From Heyndrickxia shackletonii (GTDB lineage: Bacteria > Bacillota > Bacilli > Bacillales > Bacillaceae_C), in contig NZ_LJJC01000006.1 in the NCBI RefSeq assembly GCF_001420715.1, positions 50,001 to 114,000 on the forward strand: a DNA stretch of 64,000 nucleotides. The letters run 5' to 3'. Position numbers and translations under genes: made by a program. How positions within the stretch are numbered: the stretch's first letter is position 1; each line of letters opens with the position of its first letter. Positions 47,506 through 55,047 of the stretch are shown piece after piece. The notes under the pieces were generated by a model. That model saw only the letters and a program-made list of their open reading frames with translations. It made no database searches and was not told where the DNA came from.

Positions 47506-47658
47506 CTAATGATGTAGTTTTGGATATTTGGGGATTAATTTGACATCCTCCAGCACTTTAAAAAGCTCCCGGCGAGATTTCGTTTTCGTTATTTTTACCC
47601 CGATACCCGCTAAGTTAGCCATTACTTTTTTTAGTTGATCATGATCTTTTCTTTTCAA
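47506..47658 (-). CDS. Small basic protein, 50 residues
   Basis: It starts at TTG 47658 with GAGGTGAT five bases upstream. The product begins MKRKDHDQLKKVMANLAGIG and ends PKYPKLHH. It is basic and helical with no signal peptide or membrane segment. Strong ribosome site, good coding character and a terminator right after the stop support a real gene. It resembles short proteins annotated in Bacillus and Listeria as the Lmo0850 family, but I am not certain. It lies 98 bases downstream of the MFS exporter gene, possibly in the same transcript. Confidence 0.7.
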   Translation of the reverse strand: MKRKDHDQLKKVMANLAGIGVKITKTKSRRELFKVLEDVKLIPKYPKLHH

Positions 47659-47756
47659 GATAGATCACCTCTTTTGATTTACGACTCTCTATTATTTTAC
47701 CCTATTATCCAAAGTCTGTATATTGATTTTGAAAATTTTTAACATTCCTTTCACAA

Positions 47757-49265
47757 CTATTTGCCATCGGCTTTTTGGAATGCCATTTTCTCATTGCTCA
47801 TCACAAAAATAAACAAGAAAGCTAATCCAGCGGGAACTAATCCCCATAAGAAAGTATGGACAATCGAAGTGGATAATGCGTCTGTAATTTTGCTTAAAAC
47901 CTGTACAGGAATGTGTGAGCGTGCACTTTCCTTTAGAATTGCATTTGGATTATAGGAGCCATTTTGCGGCATCTGTCCCATTCCAGCGAAAACCTTCTTC
48001 AATTGATCAGAAAATGCATTCTTTTGAATCATTCCAAACACTGTAATTCCAATTGTCATGCCCAGTGAACGAACAAAGTTGCTTGTCGAGCTTGCTGATC
48101 CTCTTTGATCCATACCGAAATTATGAATAGTAGCCATACCAAGCACAGAAAACGAAAATCCAACCCCAAAGCCGGTAATAATCATATAAATCGTTAAAAC
48201 AAAGCGAGCAGTATCTGGATTTATAGTAGTTAACAAATAGATTCCGATAATCGTAATAATCCCGGAAATAAACATGATATTTCGATAGCTTAATTTCGTA
48301 GTTAAAAACCCGCCAACTTGTGCAGACACAACTGAGCCAAGCATCATTGGAAGCAGGATTAACCCTGAATTAGTAGCCGTTCCGCCGTAAACCCCTTGCA
48401 CAAATATAGGAATGTAAACGGTTGCCCCCGTAAAAGCTGCACCATAGAAGAGAGATACAATCGTACTCCCGGCAAATAATCTTTCTTTAAACATTTTGAA
48501 AGAAATAATGGGCGCTGATACAACTCTCTCAATCAAGATAAAGAGAATAAATAGAACGGCAAAACCGGCAAACAATCCTAGAATAATACTAGAATCCCAT
48601 GCATATTTCGCCCCGCCGAGTTCTAAAGCAAACATCAAGCATACAACGGATCCTACTAAGGTAATTGCACCAAACCAATCAATTTTTTGTTTTTCATGTA
48701 TACGAGACTCATGATAAAAGAGTGTAATTAATAGCAGCGCTACAACGCCAAGCGGCAGATTAATATAAAATATCCAATGCCAGCTAATATGATCGGTAAT
48801 ATAGGCACCTAATAGCGGACCAAAAATACTTGATAAACCAAATACTGCCCCAAATAATCCACCCATCTTCCCTCGCTTTTCAGGAGGAAAAATATCAAAT
48901 ACTATCGTAAAGGCAATTGGAATTAGGGCTCCACCACCGATTCCTTGTATGGCACGACATATACTCAATTGTGTAATGGTTTCAGCAGTTCCGCATAAAA
49001 TGGAGCCAATCATAAATAGTAATAAACCAAACATAAAAAATCGCTTTCTACCAAACATATCAGATAACTTCCCGAAGATCGGCATTCCCGCCATTTCTGC
49101 TACCATATAAGCAGAAACTACCCAAATAAAACTATCAATCCCTCCTAAATCTGCAACAATTGTTCCCATAGCCGTCACAACGATGGTATTATCCATAGAT
49201 GCCATCAAAATCCCTAATAATAATCCCGCAACAACCCAGCCTAACTTGCTATTTTTTGTAGCCAT
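47757..49265 (-). CDS. MFS multidrug exporter, 14-helix EmrB/QacA (DHA2) family
   Basis: This 502-residue protein has 14 predicted membrane helices. Signature features are SMDNTIVVTAMGTIVADLGG in helix 1 (motif D1), GKLSDMFGRKRFFMFG (motif A) and CRAIQGIGGGALIPIAFT (motif B), plus motif C GLSSIFGPLLGA. Proton-driven drug or toxic-compound export is expected. The start ATG has AGGGAG eight bases upstream. No TetR or MarR regulator is adjacent. Confidence 0.92.
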   Translation of the reverse strand: MATKNSKLGWVVAGLLLGILMASMDNTIVVTAMGTIVADLGGIDSFIWVVSAYMVAEMAGMPIFGKLSDMFGRKRFFMFGLLLFMIGSILCGTAETITQLSICRAIQGIGGGALIPIAFTIVFDIFPPEKRGKMGGLFGAVFGLSSIFGPLLGAYITDHISWHWIFYINLPLGVVALLLITLFYHESRIHEKQKIDWFGAITLVGSVVCLMFALELGGAKYAWDSSIILGLFAGFAVLFILFILIERVVSAPIISFKMFKERLFAGSTIVSLFYGAAFTGATVYIPIFVQGVYGGTATNSGLILLPMMLGSVVSAQVGGFLTTKLSYRNIMFISGIITIIGIYLLTTINPDTARFVLTIYMIITGFGVGFSFSVLGMATIHNFGMDQRGSASSTSNFVRSLGMTIGITVFGMIQKNAFSDQLKKVFAGMGQMPQNGSYNPNAILKESARSHIPVQVLSKITDALSTSIVHTFLWGLVPAGLAFLFIFVMSNEKMAFQKADGK

Positions 49266-49287
49266 TCATTCAACTCCCTAACATACC

Positions 49288-49992
49288 CTATATTTTTATC
49301 TGTCTTTTTACATTTGAATTTTTTGCACAATGGAACTGTTCATTATATTCCACTAAGCCAATATCGCAACCAGGTCCTATCTCAACTTTTTTGCCTCTAA
49401 TTACAGATGCTTTCGTATATTCAACATAAATATGGTCACCTTCAATTGTATCTACATCTAGGCTTCCATTTTGTTTATTTATACCTAGAAAGGAGGATTT
49501 CCTTTTTACCTGTATCTCCTCCCCGCCTATTTCCTTCACAGAGCTGTTTCCATATTTCAATTCAATGTTTACCTTACCAGCGTTTAATAAGCCACCAATT
49601 TCAAAGGAACCATCTGAAATGAAGTTTTCCACTTCGCAATCACCTTTTACAGAAAGGCTTCCTTTCAAATTTATATCCTCCCCTGAGACATTCCCGCCTA
49701 CATCCATGGCACCCCGAATTTTCATTTCTTTTCCAGCTACGTCTTTATTTGCACTCATTGTTCCGTAAATCTTAATGCTTCCTGATTTTACATTTTCATG
49801 TATATCAATCGTTCCGTAAATATCAAGCGATTCTGCTTTCACATCGCCCATAGCAACTCCTGTTCCGTATACCTTAAATACTTGGCAGGTGAGGGCATCC
49901 GTAATGGTTCCATCACCGCTAATCTTTATTTTGTTGAACTCTCCGCCCCCAGAGCTACCAGAACCAAATATATTTAAATTCCTTTTTTCCAT
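49288..49992 (-). CDS. bacF: Bactofilin-like polymer-forming protein (YhbF type)
   Basis: This 234-residue protein is made almost entirely of short beta-helix repeats (patterns such as GDVKAESLDIYGTIDIHENV), like B. subtilis YhbF/BacF. Bactofilins polymerise without nucleotide, and BacE and BacF are needed for flagellar assembly in B. subtilis. AAAGGAGG precedes the ATG by eight bases. It is third in the operon yhbD-bacE-bacF. The split between E and F is by position only. Confidence 0.85.
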   Translation of the reverse strand: MEKRNLNIFGSGSSGGGEFNKIKISGDGTITDALTCQVFKVYGTGVAMGDVKAESLDIYGTIDIHENVKSGSIKIYGTMSANKDVAGKEMKIRGAMDVGGNVSGEDINLKGSLSVKGDCEVENFISDGSFEIGGLLNAGKVNIELKYGNSSVKEIGGEEIQVKRKSSFLGINKQNGSLDVDTIEGDHIYVEYTKASVIRGKKVEIGPGCDIGLVEYNEQFHCAKNSNVKRQIKI

Positions 49993-50011
49993 ACGATAAC
50001 CTCCTTTAATA

Positions 50012-50731
50012 TTAGAGTTGGTTGGTTTTCATCACTTTGGAAGATTTATCAACCTCAATGGCTCCTTTATATTCCAACAAATCAATTTCACAGTTCTTCC
50101 CAATCGTAACATTGTTACCTCGGATAATTTTTGCTTTTACACCTTCGAGGTAAAGATCATCCCCTTCAATAACATCCGTTACTAATCTAGTTGGGTAAAT
50201 AGATTTGACGATTTTCATAAAACCATGAATCCTCTGCTTAATGCGAATGGTCTGTCCGCCAATCTCCTTGGCTTTACAGTCGCCGTATAGAAGAATATCG
50301 ATATTTTCCGCGTTTAGTAATCCACCGATTGTAAATAACCCTTCAGAATCAAATTCCTCCGCTTCGCAATCCCCCCCAATGGAGGCTTTCCCGTTAATTT
50401 TTATGTGCTCTCCACGTAAAGATCCGCCAATGGAACCACTCCCGGATATTCTTATTTTTTCCGTATTCACTTCCCCGCTCATGGAAGAGTGCCCATCAAT
50501 AGTAATGCTGTCTGCATCAACATTGCCATTGATTGTCGATTTACCATTAATTTTTACCGTTTCCGCTTTAATATTGCCGTTCACCGTTCCAAATCCGTTG
50601 CAATCATAATGTTTGCAATCTATATCCCCATGCACCTTGCCTTTTCCGTTTATCGAAGCAAGCTCAAATTCACCGCCACTGGAACTACCAAATCCATTTA
50701 TGATCAAATCCCGATTTTTATTCATGTTCAT
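50012..50731 (-). CDS. bacE: Bactofilin-like polymer-forming protein (YhbE type)
   Basis: This 239-residue right-handed beta-helix protein has clear repeats of about 18-20 residues (GKSTINGNVDADSITIDGHS, MSGEVNTEKIRISGSGSIGG). Three closely spaced ATG codons (50734, 50731, 50725) follow GGGAG. I used the second for spacing. It pairs with the 49288 gene (20-base gap), and both end in a similar LLEYK/LVEYN-type segment, so the two likely co-polymerise. Confidence 0.85.
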   Translation of the reverse strand: MNMNKNRDLIINGFGSSSGGEFELASINGKGKVHGDIDCKHYDCNGFGTVNGNIKAETVKINGKSTINGNVDADSITIDGHSSMSGEVNTEKIRISGSGSIGGSLRGEHIKINGKASIGGDCEAEEFDSEGLFTIGGLLNAENIDILLYGDCKAKEIGGQTIRIKQRIHGFMKIVKSIYPTRLVTDVIEGDDLYLEGVKAKIIRGNNVTIGKNCEIDLLEYKGAIEVDKSSKVMKTNQL

Positions 50732-50741
50732 CATTTCTCCC

Positions 50742-51359
50742 TTACAATAATTTTGATTTCAGTTCTTCCATACAGTTTGTTAAAGAAACCCGAGTCACAA
50801 TTTTTGTTGATTTTTCAAAATAAATGTCATCCACACTAGAAACGACAAAACAGGAGGATATTCCAAGCTTTCGGATGAAAAACAACTCCCCGCTTTTAAT
50901 GGAATGATAATTATCATTCATCACATGCAATACCATTTTTCCTTCGTCCAAATTAATGTCACCTGAGCGCAATAGCTTTTCAAGAATATAAATAGAAAGC
51001 ATTTGTTCAAATGAGAACTTTTTCATTTCTTGATTCAATTCCTTAAAAATATTTAACACAGGCTGCGAAGCAATTCCTTTTTGGATAATTTCCTCTTCCT
51101 CTAGGCTAAGCTCTGACAAATTGGGAGAAAATACATCTGCCAGCTCGTCAAGGGAAAGATTTTCTTTCATTGTCTGGATTTTTTCAATTCGTTCTAAAAT
51201 CTTTTCTTTCGGAAAAAATGTCTCCTGACCTGTAAAGGTAGATTTCCTAATGAACCATTCTTCCGGTATTAGGTTTTTTCGTTTCCATCTATATAACTGC
51301 CCATAAGAAATATTGGTAAGCTCTAATAAATCTTTTTTAGATATTAATTCTTCACTCAT
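50742..51359 (-). CDS. yhbD: YhbD, helix-turn-helix regulator of the bactofilin operon
   Basis: This 205-residue protein has an N-terminal MerR-like HTH (SKKDLLELTNISYGQLYRWK) followed by a KILERIEKIQ wing and helices, then a C-terminal region of unknown fold with SGDINLDEGKMVLHVMN. B. subtilis has yhbD-yhbE-yhbF in the same order. The role is probably control or assembly of the bactofilins. It is first in the operon, ten bases before bacE. Confidence 0.85.
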   Translation of the reverse strand: MSEELISKKDLLELTNISYGQLYRWKRKNLIPEEWFIRKSTFTGQETFFPKEKILERIEKIQTMKENLSLDELADVFSPNLSELSLEEEEIIQKGIASQPVLNIFKELNQEMKKFSFEQMLSIYILEKLLRSGDINLDEGKMVLHVMNDNYHSIKSGELFFIRKLGISSCFVVSSVDDIYFEKSTKIVTRVSLTNCMEELKSKLL

Positions 51360-51745
51360 CGTATTCGTCTCCTTTCACAAAATAATGTAACATAACACTG
51401 TTACGTTTGCAAAGCCCTTTTTCAAAAAAATTACTAAATGTTGATTTATCAAGGTCTTGTGGCATAAAAAATAACAGCATACAATGATATGCTGTTACGT
51501 TGTTTTACTGCATTGTTTTCCTTTAGGTTGGAAATTTACAACCTTTCTAATATCCTGAGTAAGCGTGGTTTGAATAGTATATGGTGCGACATTAATATAC
51601 CTTATTTTTAATAATGGAAAAATGAACCGCACGAAATCGTTGTTGAACGGCACGAATTAGGTTTTGATCTAGGAATCAATCTAACTGAATAATAAAGAAA
51701 AAAAGATAGCTGCCAGAAATGCACTGGCAGCTATCTTTTAAGTTA
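51360..51745. other. Gap between yhbD and vpr with two hairpins
   Basis: The yhbD promoter should lie near 51380-51460 on the minus strand. A perfect ten-pair stem TAACAGCATA/TATGCTGTTA at 51472-51497 is followed on the minus strand by ATTTTTT and looks like a second terminator. The vpr terminator is at 51702-51742. No ORF with a ribosome site was found. Confidence 0.55.
51702..51742 (-). terminator. Intrinsic terminator of vpr
   Basis: GATAGCTGCCAG and CTGGCAGCTATC form a perfect 12-pair stem with T or A tracts on both sides, directly after the vpr stop. Confidence 0.9.
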
Positions 51746-54700
51746 TTATTTCACAGGCACAACAGTTGTATTACCAGCATTATCATATGCTACAACCAGT
51801 ACTGTATGTCCGCTAATGTCTCCTACATTGAAGCTAGTATCTGCTTCAGAATAGTAAGCTTTATTTGTGACGGATTTACCGTCAACGATAACATCCCAGT
51901 ATGAAAGTCCGCTGCCGTTTTTCTCATCGGAAGCATGTACAGTAAGATTCTTGGATACTTTATCGTAGCTTACATCAAGTTTTGGTTTTGTTACATCTAG
52001 TTTAATAGGTAATTCAATGGTTTGAGGTTTCGCAGCTTGATAATCAACGACACCTGCTACTTGAAGGTAGTATTGACCTTCCGGTGCTGTTTTTCCATTG
52101 ATCTTTCCGTCCCATACAAAGTTTGGATCTAAAGTATACTTAGAACCATTTCCGCTATCATAAGCGTCTTTATACATGTTTCCTTCATTTACAATCGTTG
52201 CTACTCTATGCTTCTTGCTATCTAGCACATAAAGAGTTACATTTTTTGCATTTCGTATGAATGATAAGATTGGCAATGCATCATCTTGAACCCCGTCGCC
52301 ATTTGGCGAGAAAGCAATTTTTGCAGGATCGATATCCCCCGTTTTTACATCTCCGCCAAGGAAAGCATAGTCTCCACCTTGAGAAGTTACTACTCCTGTG
52401 TAACCATAATAGGAGCTTGCATCCCACATTGGTTTATCAAAAATTGGCGCTTTATCCCATTGACCATCAAATCCTACATATGGAACTGTTAATGTTGGAT
52501 TGTTATCAGATGGATCTGTTAATTGAATAAATCCTTCCAACCAGAATCCGTTTGGATATGCAGAAGCTAACTCCTTTTCAGCCGCTCTTGCATCCATCGT
52601 AATATTAATTTTCACATCACCTTTTGCAGGTACAACTACTTGGTCCTTTGCTTTGCCATTGATTTTGAAGTCAACAAGTCCATTTAAATCAGTTGCTCCA
52701 ACAAGGTTTGGCGCGTTAATTAAATCGCTGCCGTTTTGTAAAGCTGTATCTGTTTGCGCATTAATGGACAAATTATAGGTTGCTGGTTTATTTGTTAAGT
52801 TTTTCGCCGTTAATTGGAATGTTACCTTACCCGTTTTAATTTCTTTTAAAGCAACTTTTCCTACATTTGATTTTGATTCTGTAACAATTACAGGTGTTGT
52901 TAAAGCTGAGTTAATTTGCATTAATCCTGCACCTTGACGGCGAGGAGAAACGAAATTACCATCAAATACAACTGGTTTTGCTGTATTCATTAGTAAATTT
53001 TTCGCTAATAATACGCGGTCACTGCTATCCAAACCAAAATCTTTATCAACGCGTTCCAACACTAAAGCGGATCCACCTGAAACATGTGGTGCTGCCATAG
53101 AGGTACCGCTCATTAAACCATACTTATTATCATTAAGTGTGGAATAAATTTGTCCGCCTGGTGCTGTAATTTCCGGCTTAAAATCTAAGCTCGGTGCTAC
53201 ACCCCAAGAAGAGAACGCACTCATTTTTCCCGCATCTGGATTTGGGATACCCAGTTTACCGCCATTAAACGTAATAGTTACCGGTTTGCTGCTATCTAAT
53301 GCAGCTCTCAGTTTATCACCATCACCTTTTAGCATAAATAGCTGAGGAATCGTGATAGCCGGATCAGATGCCATATTAACAATACCTTCTTGGTTGTTGT
53401 AAACAATAACTCCTGCCGCTCCAGCTTTTTGAGCATTAAGGGCTTTGTCTACAAAGTTATAGGTTCCACGTTGGACAAGAGCATATTTTCCTTTAAAGTC
53501 TTTGCCGGCAAAATCATTTGGTCCCCCTAATCCTGCAGCTAAAACTTCAAACGTTTTTTGCTCAACACTATTCGGGTGTGTTTGTCCAGCAGATAAAAAT
53601 GGTGCGTTTCCAGCAATTCCATCAATCGTATAATTCAATCCATCCGTTACCATATTCGTATTTTCAAATGATGCAACAGAAATTGATTCATTCGAAACAC
53701 TCGGTGACCCGACTACACCATAATCAGGGTTAGATGTAAGTGGATAATAGTATCCATTTCCAAAATAAGCAGAGTTCCCAGCAGAGATGGACATAACAAT
53801 GCCATTCTCTGTTGCACGTTTTACCGCTTGCTGCTCAGGTGAATCAGCGTTAACAAATCCGGATGGTGAACCTAAACTCATGTTCAGAACATCCGCTCCA
53901 AGCTTAATCGCATCATCAATGGCTTTAACATAAATATCTCCATATGTTGATTTATTGGATTGGTCATTACTGAATACTTTAAGCGCCAGTAATTGTGCTT
54001 CTGGTGCGATTCCTTTAATGCCTCCATTGTTTTCGTCTCCGTTTGCACCGACCGTACCAGCTACGTGCATACCATGCATCGATGCACCAGCTCCCAAATC
54101 TTTTACAATATCATTTTTATCATAGTAATTATATCCATAAGGAACTTTATCTGTATAAAATTTACCTGGCAGACCATTGTCTGCAACTAGCTCATTTATT
54201 TTCGATTTTGTTAACTTTTCCTTAGAAGGATCCGTTAATTTCATATCCTTATGATCATAGTCAATTCCAGTATCAATGATACCGACAACCATTCCTTCCC
54301 CTTTATAGCCGTAGTTTCTCCAAGCCTCTTGTGCTTGTACCAGCTCCTTGCTATAAATCATATCAGGTGTTTCTTGTGGCCTCTTGTATTCGTTTACAAC
54401 CTGTACAGACTTAACACCATCAATCGCTTTAATTTGGTCAATATCGCCATATTTTATGTCGGCGCTGAAACCGTTTACGATAGTTGTTACATCATTAATA
54501 AACTTGGTTTTTATTTTCTTGTCCTTTATTTTGCCTTTAACTGTTTTTTGTTCATCAAGTGCTTTGTCTTCCAAGCCTTTTCTTTCTTGTTTACTAAGTT
54601 TATTGTATTTAACACCTTTTTGCTTCGCATATTCAATGGTTGGATCACCCGTCATCTCAACAAAGACACGAACATCTTTGTTCGGATCTACATTCGGCTG

Positions 54701-54826
54701 AACCTTGGTTGGTTTTACTTTGTTTGCCTTGTCTAGATTTACAGCATGGGAACTTCCTGTCCCAAATACTGCACTACTGCAAGCTAATAATAAAATAAGT
54801 AAAATTGCAAGACTTCGCTTCAGCAT
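51746..54826 (-). CDS. vpr: Large secreted subtilisin-like serine protease (Vpr type)
   Basis: This 1,026-residue protein is secreted. It has a signal peptide (1-28), an I9-type propeptide (about 50-150), and an S8 catalytic domain with D185 (IIDTGID), H251 (HGMHVAGT) and S576 (GTSMAAPH). A PA domain is inserted at about 430-530 (AGAAGVIVYNNQEG), an Fn3-like domain follows (about 640-770), and a C-terminal FlgD/Ig-like region is present (about 830-1026). B. subtilis Vpr has 806 residues, so the C-terminal 200 residues are additional and resemble those of larger Bacillus Vpr-like or C5a-peptidase-like subtilases. GGGGGAC precedes the ATG. Confidence 0.93.
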   Translation of the reverse strand: MLKRSLAILLILLLACSSAVFGTGSSHAVNLDKANKVKPTKVQPNVDPNKDVRVFVEMTGDPTIEYAKQKGVKYNKLSKQERKGLEDKALDEQKTVKGKIKDKKIKTKFINDVTTIVNGFSADIKYGDIDQIKAIDGVKSVQVVNEYKRPQETPDMIYSKELVQAQEAWRNYGYKGEGMVVGIIDTGIDYDHKDMKLTDPSKEKLTKSKINELVADNGLPGKFYTDKVPYGYNYYDKNDIVKDLGAGASMHGMHVAGTVGANGDENNGGIKGIAPEAQLLALKVFSNDQSNKSTYGDIYVKAIDDAIKLGADVLNMSLGSPSGFVNADSPEQQAVKRATENGIVMSISAGNSAYFGNGYYYPLTSNPDYGVVGSPSVSNESISVASFENTNMVTDGLNYTIDGIAGNAPFLSAGQTHPNSVEQKTFEVLAAGLGGPNDFAGKDFKGKYALVQRGTYNFVDKALNAQKAGAAGVIVYNNQEGIVNMASDPAITIPQLFMLKGDGDKLRAALDSSKPVTITFNGGKLGIPNPDAGKMSAFSSWGVAPSLDFKPEITAPGGQIYSTLNDNKYGLMSGTSMAAPHVSGGSALVLERVDKDFGLDSSDRVLLAKNLLMNTAKPVVFDGNFVSPRRQGAGLMQINSALTTPVIVTESKSNVGKVALKEIKTGKVTFQLTAKNLTNKPATYNLSINAQTDTALQNGSDLINAPNLVGATDLNGLVDFKINGKAKDQVVVPAKGDVKINITMDARAAEKELASAYPNGFWLEGFIQLTDPSDNNPTLTVPYVGFDGQWDKAPIFDKPMWDASSYYGYTGVVTSQGGDYAFLGGDVKTGDIDPAKIAFSPNGDGVQDDALPILSFIRNAKNVTLYVLDSKKHRVATIVNEGNMYKDAYDSGNGSKYTLDPNFVWDGKINGKTAPEGQYYLQVAGVVDYQAAKPQTIELPIKLDVTKPKLDVSYDKVSKNLTVHASDEKNGSGLSYWDVIVDGKSVTNKAYYSEADTSFNVGDISGHTVLVVAYDNAGNTTVVPVK

Positions 54827-55011
54827 TTATTGTCCCCCTATTAGTAGTTTTTAAAAATAGATTAATAGATTAAATAGAGACCTCCCCCGAAAAAAAATTC
54901 TGAATCTCTTAGTGACAAAAAATTCAGACACTTATAAATTAACATAGTAATTGAGAGATAAACTAGATTATTTAGTCCTAGTAATATAGTCACAATAGTC
55001 TGATTTTACGC

Positions 55012-55047
55012 AAACAGGATCAGCCTATATTCAGGCTGATCCTGTTT
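55012..55047 (-). terminator. Terminator hairpin after ywqA
   Basis: A perfect stem AAACAGGATCAGCCT/AGGCTGATCCTGTTT of 15 pairs begins at the ywqA stop. The U tract on the minus strand is short (TTT). Confidence 0.7.

Noticed and set aside
54251-54736. A 161-residue plus-strand ORF antisense to vpr
   Set aside because: It is a shadow of the vpr coding sequence, and there is no ribosome site.
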